A stretch of 64,000 nucleotides of DNA, taken from contig BSBN01001225.1 of the NCBI GenBank assembly GCA_027924645.1, positions 15,146,001-15,210,000 on the forward strand. The letters are read 5' to 3'. The notes under the pieces were generated by a model. That model made no database searches and was not told where the DNA came from. It saw nothing but the letters and a program-made list of their open reading frames with translations. The stretch's first letter is position 1. Every line of letters begins with the position of its first letter. Origin of the DNA: Cunninghamia lanceolata. Lineage: Eukaryota; Streptophyta; Pinopsida; Cupressales; Cupressaceae. Positions 1-11,768 of the stretch are shown piece by piece. A program made the position numbers and the translations under genes.

Positions 1-2
1 AG

Positions 3-245
3 ATTACTATTTGTTGTGACAGTCAGAGTGCCATATGTTTGGCAAAGAATCCTACTTTCCATGCGAGGACTAAGCATATTGATGTCCACTACCATTTTGT
101 TCATGACATGGTAGAGGATGGGAAGGTAAAATTGGAGAGAGTTGATACTTTGATGAATGTTGTAGATCCCTTGACAAAACTTGTGAGCACAGAGAAGTTT
201 AGATGGTGTTCAGAGTCTATGGGCCTCTCGGCCCTTAGCAATTAA
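3..245 (+). CDS. Ty1/copia RNase H, C-terminal end of pol (partial)
   Basis: The window opens inside the last part of a copia polyprotein, read from base 3 to a stop at 243-245. It shows the end of the RNase H domain: a CDSQSAICLAKNP-type segment, then HARTKHIDVHYHFVHD, the usual copia signature near the RNase H end, then a short tail (VDPLTKL instead of the common ADxxTKxL). In copia elements this domain removes the RNA strand of the RNA/DNA hybrid during reverse transcription. The frame is open to its stop, so this end is not visibly broken. The rest of the element lies left of the window. The purine-rich tract and 3' LTR that follow confirm the orientation. Confidence 0.88.
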   Translation: MTICCDSQSAICLAKNPTFHARTKHIDVHYHFVHDMVEDGKVKLERVDTLMNVVDPLTKLVSTEKFRWCSESMGLSALSN

Positions 246-299
246 ATCATAGTGTTGATACTCCCTTTGCTCTTGCAAGGTGTTTGACAAGTGGGAGAA

Positions 300-1240
300 T
301 GTTAAGAAAAGTGTCTCAACCTTGCAACTTTGAAAGGTTACTATTCTTCCTAGTTTTGGTCTTTTTGAATACCCTTTATCTTGAAAAATGGTCTAGAACT
401 TTCAAAGTTTCCAAAAGGGCTAAAAATAGTGGGACTTGCTATTTTAGTAAGTTTACATTTGACCTTGGATTGACCTAAAATTTTCCCAGAAGGTATGGAA
501 CAGCTAAATAAACATCTCAGGTGAGTTTCGACTCAAGATCATATATGGTTTGCGAGATATTAAAGTTTCTATTTTTTGAAACTGCCGAAAAAAGTTTTGA
601 ACTCAATTGTCGTAATTGAAACTTCCCTAAACATCCCAAAAATTGTCGTAACTAATGAAGTCTATTATAGGGTGATAGATCACTTCACAATCCTTCTGAC
701 ACATCAAACGGTTTGTTAATTGGACACCTAGATCAAAAGTTATGACCTCTAGAAGTTGGACCTCCTATTTTTTGGGAAATGTAAAAACATGTTGGACACA
801 TAAAAGAGCTGTAAAGGGGAGATTTACATGTGTTGGTGTGTGTTTTGGCACATCACAAGGCATATTTGATTGGAGATAATTTGGGTGCCACTTTTGGGTG
901 GTTTTGGCTCATGGTTTTATAATTACTGGTAACGGTTTACTGTATTGTATCTCCTATATATCAGGAGCTTGAGATGGAGGTTGTGTGTAAGAATTTTATA
1001 GATGTCGAGTTACCTCCTAGATCTCTAGTTGGATATACTCCTATAAAAGCTTTCTCTGCAAGTATATTGTAATCTTCTTGATTCCTAAATAATATATTAG
1101 GCAGCTTTGGAGTGTGGGGTTTTTTACCTGAAAGGGTTTTCCCCACGTATATCTTGTGTTGTGAGTTTTGTATTTGCATTTGAAAGTTGTTATTATCTTT
1201 CTATTAATGTGCATCTTAATCTGTAACTATAAAAGTAAAA
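300..1240 (+). repeat. 3' LTR of the copia element at the left edge (right border approximate)
   Basis: A purine-rich tract (GTGGGAGAA) lies directly before TGTTAAGAAAAGTG at about 300, where a 3' LTR should begin 55 bases after the pol stop. Inside is a TATA-like CTATATAT near 952 and, further on, GGGTTTTCCCCACGTA, the block found near the end of the transcribed LTR part in many plant copia elements. The partner LTR is outside the window, so the right end cannot be fixed by comparison; it probably lies between 1190 and 1260. Confidence 0.6.
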
Positions 1241-1639
1241 ATTTGCATAAATCTTTCCTCGATAGGTCAATGTAGGAAGTGTTTCTGCATAGCTTGCTTC
1301 CTTTCAGGAACACCATGTTTTCATCAGTTCAATATGTTTCTTATTTTGTGGAAACATATATTGGTTAGATACTTCAAGAGAATGGTGTATGGATAGTGTT
1401 GAGAAGATACATGGTTGAAATCTTAGTCCACATAATATTTTTGGCTTCTCCCGGATGATGTGAAGATGTTCAGCTAGTAGTGGTACTGTTGTTTGAGCCA
1501 ACAATCCAGTTTCTTTCATGTGTGATGGATCTTGATCAGTGGTTTTGAGATTGATGAATGTGTTATGATGTAATTAACCTTGTTGTGCCATGTGAAGTGA
1601 TCCACAACTCAAAATGTATTTGTTCCAAGCTAACCCACA

Positions 1640-2234
1640 CAAAATTACATGTTTCATCTTAAGGTCTTTCTAGTGCCAACCTAATTGAGGTTTTAAGTGG
1701 TTGTGGAGGATATATATAGAAGAATAAATTCATTTGTGGAAGATGAATGAAAATGTGAATGTGATAGAGAAGAATAAGAAGGATGAAGTGTGCAAAGTCA
1801 GTATGATGAAATAATTGTGCAGAAAAGGAGGACTGCAACATCAACATAAGTTAGATGCTTTTCTCATAGCAGTTAATGGTTGTGTTATCATTGTAATTCT
1901 TTGTAGTAGTGAGCTTTCTTCAGGGAGTAGTAGCATCCTTAGGTTGTAGCCCTAAAACAAAGTTTGCAGGGAGTTGTAGCTTCCTTGGGTTGTAGCCCTA
2001 AAACAATGTCGTAAACCTTTATAGCAGTGAGCATTATATTGTGAGCTAACACTCATCGCGATTTTTCCCATTTTGGGGTTTTCCACGTAAAAATCTTGGT
2101 GTTAATGTGTTGATTAATGTGGTGCATGTTTTACTTTATGTTCTCTAATTAATTTGATTTGTTCTACAAATAAAGTCATTAAGTTTTTGTATATGTTGAT
2201 TCACCCCCCTCTAAGCATCTTAGTGTGTTCAACA
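1640..2234 (+). repeat. Copia-type LTR remnant or solo LTR (left border unknown)
   Basis: The segment ends like a plant copia LTR: GGGGTTTTCCACGTAAAAATC, then GATTCACCCCCCTCT, then TTCAACA ending at 2234. The same order of blocks is seen at the end of the complete copia LTRs at 49411-50784 and 55289-56664. It contains an imperfect local duplication near 1915-2010 (two copies of TTGTAGCCCTAAAACAA). No primer-binding site follows, so this is a solo LTR or a fragment. I could not find its TG start or a target duplication. Confidence 0.5.
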
Positions 2235-3577
2235 CAAAGGTGATGTTTTCTTTTTTGTATGAAGGTAGAATTTAAATGGTTTCTACTTGATTTTCATGTA
2301 CAATAATTTTGATTTTTTACATTTCTTATAAGGTTTATGAACACACATTCATACAAAGGTCAATGCTATCAATTATCTGACCTAAACTCGATTGCAACAT
2401 GGAAGAGATTGATCTCTAGAGTATGTTACCTAGTCGATGGTGGGGCATCAAGTTATTTATGTAGCATGCTCTCACCACATCACCCCGACTTTTCCACTCT
2501 ACAATTACCAATGAAATTGATCATGTTAGGGCTGAATTTACTCATAAAAAAGTAGTGAATTTATGTATTTGTAAAGCTCTTTAGCCTGTAATCTTAATTG
2601 TAAAATTCACACGTTGTTGTTAAGATTCAAGATTGTATTTCTTTTTAAATTAAGGAAGAAAACATAATTGTCTTTTCAATTTCCATGTTGTGTAATATTA
2701 CTTTTTAGGAGTTTCATACGCTATTACAAAAGCTTGAAGTTGCTATTTCTTTTATTGAGGCAAGAGTCAAAACATTTTGTTAATCTTTCCACAAGATGCA
2801 GTTTTAGTTTTCTAATTGGGGTGCTTATATAAGTTTTATAAAAGACAATTAACTCAAAATTGTGCAAAAATTTTGATTTCAGATTTATGTTTCGATAAGA
2901 AAACCAAAGGGTGCAAATTTCTTTTAAGATTGTTCAAACCTTTAGATTAGATATTTTAATTTAGGGTTATGTTTGTTATCATAAATCACATCAAGGTCTG
3001 AAATTTATTTGTTTAGATCAAAATTCACCTTTGAAAGTGATTAAGGTTGTTCATAATGGATTTCATCATTGTAAATCATTAAACCTTGTTTGTGACTCTT
3101 TGAGTCTTAGTATTCCACTAGAGCCCCTTGAACAGGATTGCCAAGCACTCTCCTACTTAAATATTCGAAGTACTTTTGTTGATTGCAAACCTAATGAAGA
3201 CTCTTGAGGCTAACTATCTTTCAAGTAGGGAAATATTTGTCATTCCAACATGTTGGCATGCCAAAACATGTATGAACAAGTCTTTGCACTTAGCAAGACT
3301 TAATCCTAGTAGGCTCTTTGTGAGCCATTCAATGTTACCAATATTGTCAGCGATTCAACTTTACCAATAGACCTTTTAATTTTTCTTTGTTATGTGTTGA
3401 CAGTAAAAATTCCATAATAATATATTTTTTTATTGAGAGGAGAAATATCTTACATCATTTTAGCAACCTAGAGCAGGAATCATCTCGGCTGCATGACCAA
3501 TTCATCTCTTTCCACTTAGTGTACTTTAACCAAAATTCACTTCACAATATTAACAAAATTTACATATTCTTTCCTCC
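2235..3577. other. Non-coding upstream region, nothing recognised
   Basis: AT-rich DNA between the LTR remnant and the PAD4-like promoter. Only short open frames occur, none resembling a known protein, and I see no repeat copied elsewhere in the window. Confidence 0.5.
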
Positions 3578-3692
3578 TTGACTTGACTTGGAGACTACTT
3601 TTCCATAGTTTTTCTTCGATGCTGCTAACATCCTTCCAGGATATCACCCACAATTGTCATTTAAAAAACGAACACTCATCGCTTTATAAAAG
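3578..3692 (+). promoter_or_regulatory. Probable core promoter of the PAD4-like gene: W-box pair and TATA box
   Basis: TATAAAAG at 3685-3692 lies 49 bases upstream of the ATG at 3741, which places a transcription start near 3715 and leaves a short 5' leader. About 100 bases further up, TTGACTTGACTT at 3578-3589 contains two overlapping W-box cores (TTGACT), the binding site of WRKY factors. EDS1/PAD4 genes are known to be salicylate- and WRKY-responsive in angiosperms; that these sites are used here is inference. Confidence 0.55.
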
Positions 3693-3740
3693 ACATTCTC
3701 AGAAGAACTTAAATCCTAAGCAAGCAGGAGTTTTCAAACT

Positions 3741-6700
3741 ATGGGTTCAGATTCGCAGACCACATCAAGGTAAGTATGAGCTTGTGAGTTGTCAGTTAGA
3801 TTACACGTTTTAAGACATATCCGTGCAAAATGTCATGCTTCTGTTGTTAATTGATTGTGAAAGGATTGGTAGGCCTCATGAAACTAGATGTAATGGAAGT
3901 TAGAGACGAGCTTGGTAGAAAAACAGTTAGAATTGTTATTGGGTGCTCAAGAGACAGTAGAAATCTGAATCTTCTTTTGAGATTTTAAGCAGGTTTTACC
4001 AGAAAAGCATTAGTTTTTAATAGATTTTGAACCTTATCTCTGTAATTTGAGGAGTTGTAACGAGATAAGAATTGATTTACACAATGCCCAGGTGGAGCTA
4101 ATTTGTAGAATTATTGTTACAGATTCAGCGTTGGTCGGGAGCTAGCAGATTTTATTACTTCCTGCGGGATCCTGCACAAGGCCTGGGAAGAGATATGTAG
4201 TGTTTCGAAAAATAATGTAGATACTTTTCATCTGAAAGAAGATGAAGGTGTAGCATATGTGACCTTCCCTTCATTTTCTGTAGAGGACTTCATTGTCGAC
4301 GAGTGCAATATGGATGAGAAATCTTTCCTGTCCGCTTCAAGAGTAATGATGATAAGCCGGCAATTGTTCACAAGGGGGCTTTCAAACGATTCCTGAGTAT
4401 TTGTAAAAGACCAGATTTCAGACAGGTAAATAGGCCCGTTATTCTTTACTAAAAAGTTGCTCTGTGATGTGGGACCCCTGTTATTGCATTCCCCAAGTCT
4501 AATTCTCCTATAACCACCAACTAAGATATTTCTAACCAGAAAATTAATGCAATTACAAGTTTTGTAATTTTACAGGGCATTTAGCACATGCATTAACTTA
4601 AGTTCTCTCTCACCTAACCAGCAATTACTTCTTGGTAATGATAAGGAAAAAGAATTGGCCTATTTAAATACAACTGCAATTGAAGCGAGTCAAATGTCAC
4701 TGTGACTAGGCTGTTAGACATGCATCATTATGCAGAACAGTCCACAATATTTGTATGCTCAGTAGCCCCATATTGTTGTGACCCAATGCTTGCATTTCAG
4801 TAGTATGTTGTTGTGCCTCCAATATTTGTAAATTTCAAGTTTCATATTCTTATGAATTAGGGAATATCAAGCAATATTTTGTTTGGTTTAGTCAGGGAGG
4901 GTTTACATCAGATCCCTCAAAATTTTGATGGAGAGATTTGAAATGGATCTTCATCATATGCCATTTATTTGTTTGTTTCATCAGATGCCATGTAGTGATC
5001 TAAGTGGTGTAAATATAAGTAATGCCATTTATTCGTTTGTTTCATCAGATGCAAGATTTCAAGGTCATTATATTTGTGGGCCATTCCATGGGAGGTGCAG
5101 TTGCAATCCTGGCCACTCTCTGGTTTCTGCAAAAGAGGGTGAGAAACATATCTTATTTTTGCATTACATTTGGTTCTCCTTTGGTGGGAGATGCTATACT
5201 TGGAGAGGTAATTGGGCATGAAGATTGGACGGGAAACTTTTTTCATGTTGTCTCCAAGTATGATATTGTTCCGAGGTTGCTCCTTGCACCATTTGAATCA
5301 ATTGCCGAGCCTTTGAATGCAATTGGGCCTTACTGGAGGAGCTTAATGGGCATTCATGTCGTTGTTGATCGTTCTATAATACAAAAGGCTTGCAAAACTC
5401 TTCTTGAGAAAGTCCTACAATGCACATCTACAATAGCAAATAAAGACCCAGGAGAATCTGGTCTTAGAAGCCCGTATAGACCCTTTGGTACTTATATGTT
5501 TTGTTCAACCCAAGGTGCAGCTTGTATTGATGACTCTGAAGCTGTCCTGAAGATGCTGCATTTCACTATGCAAGGAATGCCTTTTGATCAACTTGCACAC
5601 ACCTGTGTTTCAAGTCACACAGATTATGGTCATATCAATGTGTTGGAAGATCTCGAGGAAGAGTTACTAAATACAATACCACTTACGAACTTTGTCCCAG
5701 ACGACACCTTCAAGATGGGAATAGCACTGGAATTAGAAGCAATGGGCGTTGGAGGTCAGGTAATCTCATTATTTCTGCTTTCTTTTGTATGTATCATAGT
5801 TGCGTAATTCAATGCTCTACAAGTGCATAACATAGACACAATATCCAGAAACTGACTTTTTCATATTTTCATTATTAGTAGATTTTTGCAAAGTTGACAC
5901 TTGAAATTCAAATTTTGTAGTTGGAAAAATAGGCAAAAGCATATGGACTGTGAAAAGGAAAAATGACTATCTTACTACTAAGATTTAGATGAAGGCAAGC
6001 ATTATAAGGTACAATGAACAGCTATGGCCAGAGTCTGACTTCCTCAAGTCTGATTCTGTTGATGTTTTATCCTAGATTAGAAGTGGTGATTCCACAGTGA
6101 TTTGGTGTAATTTTTAACCTACCTGCCAGATTCTTTTACCAATAGCCTTACCTCCAACCATTCTTTGAATGTTGACACTTAATAAGATTGAGTTGTGTCT
6201 AATCCTTATGTATTACTACCTCAAAAATCAGAATGGTGTTTATGTGCCACACAAAGATCACAGCTCGTACTTACTACTAGCTAGACTTTGGCTAACCTCC
6301 CAACCTCTGTCGATCTGCATTCATTAGTTGTTCCCTTTTAACATTTATTTCCATAACTTTGTTAGTCTATTAGTTCTCTGCTTTCTCTCCTCTTGATGTT
6401 GTTTCCTCTGTTTACACACAAAGATTGATGATTTTTTCTTTTTAAAATTTTTAAGCAGAACAAAGATGCATTAGGTGCACTCGGAAACGCTGGAGAGGTG
6501 AAAAAAGTGCAAGATACGAACATTGAGAAACTAAATGAGGATTTAAGCAAGAGCCAAATTCATATGACAGAGGTGGAATGGTACAAAGAAAGTTGTAAGA
6601 AGGGCTCTGGCTACTATGATTCTTTCAAACCCACACATAACGTTGAAAAGCCAGAGGATCCTGTAAATCCAGAGGACCCTGTAAATTTAGCTAGAAAAAG

Positions 6701-7271
6701 TTTGGGAAAATTCTGGGATAAAATTGTTGCCATGGAGAAGAAGCATGTATTACCCAGTGACTTCCGACTTCAAAATAAATGGATCAACGCCGGCACTGCA
6801 TATAGAAGACTTGTAGAACCTCTGGACATTAAATACTACTATTGTTCACGGAAGGACAAGAAAAGATATCTCTCTGATGGGATGAGACCCCGCCGTCACA
6901 TAGTTCTGGAGAAATGGATGAAAGAAAAAGACCAAACTCACATTGATATGGATAAAAAGGAACGCACAAAGTTTGCATCCTTAACTCTGAACTCCTGTTT
7001 TTGGGCTCGTGTAGAAGAGGCTCTTCAAGTATTGAAAAGTCTCCCGCAAGAGCAAGACCAACATCAAGTCATGAATACTCCACTGCAAGAAAGCCAAGAG
7101 TTTGAAAATTATATTTGGGGTATGATCAGAGACAAGACTCTTTCTGCAGAGGTTTTCTTAAAGGAGAGTAGCTTCATGATTTGGTGGGAACAATACAGCA
7201 GCCTTCAACTCCCACAATGGAGGTCAAGCTCTCCTTTGTTCGATTTCATGAAAAATGAGAGGTGGAAGTAG
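3741..7271 (+). CDS. EDS1/PAD4-family lipase-like immune regulator, four exons, frameshift in exon 2
   Basis: Predicted exons are 3741-3769, 4123-4425, 5049-5759 and 6459-7271, all with GT/AG introns. About 618 residues would result, close to the family norm. The N-terminal alpha/beta-hydrolase part shows GHSMGG (nucleophile Ser), FGSPLVGD, SKYDIVPR (candidate Asp) and SHTDYGHI (candidate His), so the lipase triad appears kept. The segment FGTYMFCSTQGAACIDDSE is closer to PAD4 than EDS1. Exon 4 carries the EP domain: EWYKE, GYYDSFK, KWINAGTAYRRLVEPLDI. EP-domain heterodimers bind nucleotide-derived signals and activate helper NLRs in TIR-type immunity. Exons 1 and 2 total 332 bases, one short of the phase needed. 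The frame changes near 4330-4336, after a GVAYVTFPSFSVEDF segment and before KGAFKRFL. This is a recent disabling mutation or a sequence error; everything else is intact. Confidence 0.87.
4958..5052 (+). repeat. Short tandem duplication carrying two copies of the intron-2 acceptor
   Basis: A ~31-base block (ATGCCATTTATTTGTTTGTT then TCATCAGATGC) occurs at 4958-4988 and again at 5022-5052 with one mismatch, 64 bases apart. Both copies end in TTTCATCAG, so the gene has two near-identical 3' splice sites. Use of the right one (5048) keeps exon 3 in frame with GHSMGG. Use of the left one (4984) would add 64 bases and shift the frame. Confidence 0.75.
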
Positions 7272-8520
7272 AAAATTCAGAAGAACGGGCTTTTTTCCTA
7301 CCTTGGGAAAGATCTTTCAAAATAATATTCTGTTGGAAGTAGTTAATTTCTGTGGTTTCTTCCTTTTGCTTAATTTTCTTTCTCAATTAGATGAGTGTAT
7401 GTTACATTTCGACCAATGAGTCCATCATGTATGTTGAGTTCTTGAAATGGAATTATGTATTAATAGGACTGTGCTTCATTTGGAGTTCAGAGGAGTTTAA
7501 TTCCAAAGGAGAGTTATGCCCAGTAGAGGCTTGTTTCCCACAAGATGTAATCTTGCCTGAATATATTTATGCATATCTTTGTTAGAGGAATACATTGACT
7601 TCAAAAACAACACAGACAAATGACAAGTGATCTTACAAAAAAATTACACCATTGAGTATTAAAGTAGTAGATCTGCTTTTAAATCATCACTGTATGGTCC
7701 TGCCACTGATTTCATTAAGAGATTGGACAATATTTAATCATCTAACAAGTATCCAACAACCACACATTAAGGGTGCAAACTAGTATATGTGCATTTAAGG
7801 TTCAATATTTTTAGAAGTTTAGTACTAGTAGTTGTGACTTTAAGGTTGTTAGTGTCGACTATAAGTACTAATAATTAAAAGAAATGTGCCCTTTAGATTT
7901 AAAAAACAACCAATTATGTGATGCCACATAAACGCACCAACAAAACAAAAGACGACTTAATGCACACTTATTGGTCCACAGTCCACTCTTTTTTGGAAAC
8001 TATTTGACACCTCAACAAAAAGCATATTGATATGGCATCATATTCAATGATGTGACCCTAAAACCTTAATTATAAGCTGTAAAAATTAGTATATACAATT
8101 GGACCATGTAATCATGGCCATCATATTGTTCTTTGGAATGTTTACCCAAACAATAAATAACTAAAAATTTCAAATCTCATACTTACTCAGAGTTTATGCT
8201 CAAACTCCAAATCCCTTCGAGAACAACATTAGTAGATCATCTTTACGAAGCTTCAGAACTGGAAAAGGGCTTCAGCTTGCAAACAGCCATTGAAACAAGT
8301 CATCTTCTCATCCCCATATATTAGCTCACTTTCACCGGCCTGGGGATTTGACGTGAAGGGTAATAAATTAAAATTGTCATAATGTATTTTGACGTCCACT
8401 GATTTGATTTCCCTGCGCAGTCATTCGCCGGCTTGCGAAAATCTCCCCCGCTTTAAACAACAGTAAGAAATTTAAAAAACCGACGAGTTTATAAAATTTC
8501 CTGGCAGCAGACATTTGACG
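7272..8520. other. 3' flank of the PAD4-like gene, nothing further recognised
   Basis: The first 100-200 bases probably hold the 3' UTR. The rest is AT-rich intergenic sequence with no credible gene and no similarity noticed elsewhere in the window. A slightly more GC-rich stretch lies at 8400-8520, next to dispersed repeat copy A. Confidence 0.45.
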
Positions 8521-8870
8521 GTCGACCCTGCCTGTCAAGCAATTTTTTTGTGACGGTTATTTGTGTAAAATTGTCTTTCAAATATTAAGACATTTTATTA
8601 TAGACAAAATTATATATAAACTATGTATATATATCAGAATCATTCTATTTAAATTTTGACAGTCTATTTAAAATCTTTCCTTTCATGTGATATAGTCTTC
8701 CAAAAATTTTGATTGTATTTTACAGCAAAAATGACTAAATACGGTCATACGACCATCAAATTTAGGCCCCGCCTGAAGGGGAGTGCGAACAGAAAACAAA
8801 AGAATCACCTTCGGAGGAATCAATCCAAAGCCGTGGAGGAAATCTTTGTTTTATTTAAAGGTATTTGCAT
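8521..8870 (+). repeat. Dispersed repeat family, copy A, with an exon-like tail
   Basis: The block from CCTGCCTGTCAAGCAATTTT to the TTTACAGC(A/G)AAAATG(A/T)CTAAATAC motif near 8720 recurs at 36880-37130 (copy C), and its first part at 20120-20300 (copy B). In copy A it runs into a segment (8778-8860) containing AACAAAAGAATCACC and GTGGAGGAAA, then AAAG|GTATTTGCAT, which looks like an exon end with a splice donor. That tail is also present at about 37490-37600, but on the opposite strand. It could be a promoter plus first exon spread by a transposon; the element type is unknown. Confidence 0.6.
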
Positions 8871-9061
8871 TAGTAATTTGTTTTTTTAGCACAAAAACTA
8901 GTAATTTTTTTAGGACAAAAACTAAAAATCTATTTTCTGCAATTTCCTTAACCACAGAAAAACTCTGAAACATCATTACTGCATTTTTTAAAAGATATGC
9001 CAAAATTTATTTCAATGCAAGATATTTCCACAATACCTGCAGTTTTGAAGGGGTAATAAGG

Positions 9062-9391
9062 TTGTTGGTGGTGTTGCAACAAAGTAGTCCTATCTGTATA
9101 AAATGCTTATACTTGCACGAGCCATCAGTTTTAAACAACACACACCATCACTTGAATTGCTTGTACCATAGCCCAAATTACTCCTCATCATCTGTTGATG
9201 TTGATTATGCATTTTCAAGTCAAATAGGAAGGAGTCGGTCTTGGCAAGCTTCATGGGATTGTGATTTTACTACTCTGTCATCATCATCTCCGGACTTGCA
9301 GAAACCCATAGCAAGCTGGGCAAGAATAACCCTAGCAATGGTGTTGCCTTCTATAATCTCTTTTCCATTACCTAGATATGAAATTGCTTAG
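9062..9391 (+). CDS. Unrecognised 109-codon open frame
   Basis: An open frame whose first half is rich in Ser, His, Asn and Tyr and whose second half has a run of Trp-containing sequence (SRSWQASWDCDFTTLSS). I do not recognise it. Serine richness and lack of acidic residues at the start would allow a transit peptide, but there is no supporting homology, and it sits between repeats. It could be a captured exon or chance. Confidence 0.2.
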   Translation: MLVVLQQSSPICIKCLYLHEPSVLNNTHHHLNCLYHSPNYSSSSVDVDYAFSSQIGRSRSWQASWDCDFTTLSSSSPDLQKPIASWARITLAMVLPSIISFPLPRYEIA

Positions 9392-9457
9392 ATGTTTAGT
9401 GTGATACTACAAATCCAAACAGACTGAATGCTTGTTATCTTGTCATTCTATTAGAGG

Positions 9458-9654
9458 CTATTTATACACAACCTTGGCGGTGATCAAAGGCAATATAGGA
9501 AAACCTTGGCTGTGATCAAAGGTAGTATAGTAAATGGCCGCCAGCATATGCATTTACTACAAAGAATTTGGAATTTATCTTTAAATGAATTTACTGCAAA
9601 GAAAACTATCCTATCTACCACGACAATTGAATTAGATCGAGCCAGATTTTATGC
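9458..9654 (+). repeat. Dispersed repeat family D, copy 1
   Basis: About 200 bases starting CTATTTATACACAACCTTGG match 19322-19519 in the same orientation. Both copies contain an internal pair of the ~30-base unit ACCTTGG(C/T)(G/T)GTGATCAAAGG. Copy 1 also repeats GCAAAGAAAACTATCCTATC at its right end, directly against the last codon of the EF-G exon at 9672. Element type unknown. Confidence 0.75.
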
Positions 9655-9881
9655 AAAGAAAACTATCCTATCTTCCATAGATCAGCCCCTATACGATCCA
9701 ACTGATTAATAAATATTAGCCTAGGAACCTCATACCTCCGCATCTGACGATCAATAGTAATAGACTGGCTTTGCACCCCACCAACACTGCAAAGGACTAG
9801 AAGAGCACCATCCAAAACACTCAATACCCGCTCCACTTCAATAGTGAAGTCAACATGACCAAGTGTATCAATAATATTAAC

Positions 9882-11329
9882 CTAGAAAAAATAATTCAAT
9901 TCAGATACAGACATAGGATAATTTATGTGCTCCTATGGATGCACATTCATCAGTGAAAATGTCAAATAACAAAGCCATATGTTGTAAGAAAGTTCCAGAT
10001 TCATAATTAACTAGCATAGCTATTGATTGATATGATTTCAAATTATAATTAGTATGGCTTTAAATCATAAAAAAGATAATTAATCAAATGTATGCCTCTT
10101 TTTAAGAGGTTTATGGTACATCGAATAATTGAATTCCATAATTGAAAGCAAATTTTCATCAAATATCCCACTCTTCTTGTGATAGTTCTTCAAACTTATA
10201 TCAGACAAACTTTATAAATCCTAGAAATCTGAGACTCTTGTTCAGGAACCAACCATGTGTAACCTTCCTGAAGTTCTTCAAGTTATAAGACATCTTATAT
10301 TTTCTCCACAAGTTCTTCTGTCCATTCTTTTATTTCATGCCCTCAATTTTTTTAGTCTATTTATTCATAACATACTCTCACCCAAAACTGCATTATGCAA
10401 CTTTCTCCAGAATTTTAATTCTGCCTTGTTGGATTGTATGTCGTGTCCCTCTTGTTTGCCCCTTGTCAGACTTCAAGACCACATACATCTCTTTCCTCTT
10501 AGATTTAAAGCAACATTTGAAGGATGCTTTCAGGTTTACCCTAGAATTACAAATCCAAATGATCTGTATATCCTTGCATTCCTCACTATCAGACAAGTTC
10601 AACAGATATTTTGACCTTTGAAATTGCGTGCATGTTCATACAGTAGGCCATTTGTATATAGATTTAAAAAAATAGAAAAGATATGTTATAAAGAACTATA
10701 AAATAATTGATAGGTTTCAATGCTAGATTTGACTCCACTTTTCAGATTACACTATTTAACCAACTAAATTTCCATTTATAAATGTCAACACTCTTGAACC
10801 TAATGGTCTTGACAGTTGAAATGATCCATTAACATATAACTAATTCTATTATCTATCTACTAAGTACTCTAGCCTATTATCCTACTGAAACCCTTCCCCC
10901 ATCCCATGATCTCATGAATGCAGTTTATCAGCACAAATCAACCTGCTCATTTATCTGTAAACCGGTGAAGTTGCAACAAGCAAAAGAAAAGCGTAAGGAC
11001 AAACTGAAATTGGTGGCTATTTTAGTAAAGTCAAATGGACAACTAGTATAGTTCCATACAATTGTCAGGGTTTATCAAAGAATCAAATTTGGGCCTCATT
11101 TCTAGTTCACACTCACTTTGATTATCAATTAACCAAGATTAATCCTCCACAATAAACCTCATTTCTTGGGACCACGTTGTTGGCTACCATGATTAAAGAG
11201 GGAAATGTTGAAAAAAGTAGAGAATTGTCGATCAAAATTTACAACAGAAGAAATAGACTTCAAAAGTAGAAAGATAACAAAAGCATAAAGATAACAGAGC
11301 TTGAAGCTAGAATTTTATTGTTGTACGGT
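9882..11329. other. Left part of the EF-G pseudogene intron, no gene recognised
   Basis: AT-rich sequence. A 119-codon frame at 10255-10614 (+) overlaps open frames in two other registers and matches nothing I know; I treat it as chance. Confidence 0.5.
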
Positions 11330-11720
11330 ATGGGATGGTACTTCCCATTCATCCACTGGATCCCCGCTGCTCCCATTCACCTCAGGCACCTCTCGAGATC
11401 AATGGGGCTATCTGGAATTAATGAATCAACCTATTTAACGGACCGATAGGCCTTCTCCAGGCTCCCTAGAGACTTCTCTTGATTGTGACTAAGCCTATGG
11501 CCCTCCCTTTTGAGCCATCGCTCATATCTTTTCTCGATCGAAAGGTAGGGTACCTGCTACTCTCTAACCACTAATAGAATCCCTTGGCCTAATGGATAGC
11601 TGTTGATCTTTGCCGTGCTCCACCCAACCAACACCAGAGAGAGGAGCCATTCGAGTTTTGGCAGCAACTTGCTCCTTTGGTTTTAGCTCTATGGGTCCCA
11701 TAGACAGTTTTGGTCTGACA
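11330..11720. other. Higher-GC segment, possible organelle (mitochondrial) DNA insertion
   Basis: Composition changes abruptly from AT-rich intron to roughly half GC, with stretches such as TCCAGGCTCCCTAGAGACTT and CTCGATCGAAAGGTAGGGTA. The texture resembles plant mitochondrial non-coding DNA. No organelle gene is identified, so this rests on composition only. Confidence 0.3.
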
Positions 11721-11768
11721 AACATTATTAAAATCTATATCTATCTATCATTATAGTTCAATCGAATT

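Noticed and set aside
300..2234. One 1.9-kb LTR covering both copia LTR-like blocks
   Set aside because: Two separate GGGTTTTCC..CACGTA blocks indicate two LTR ends, so I split them.
4925..5246. Small frames on both strands around the PAD4-like intron 2 end
   Set aside because: They cross the duplicated acceptor and the exon in other registers; shadows of the true coding frame.
5022..5807. Single-exon lipase gene starting at 5022
   Set aside because: The GHSMGG region is exon 3 of an EDS1/PAD4-type gene; in-phase splice sites and the EP-domain exon show the larger structure.
10255..10621. 119-codon frame in the EF-G intron
   Set aside because: Open frames overlap in three registers, composition is low-complexity hydrophobic, and no motif is recognised.
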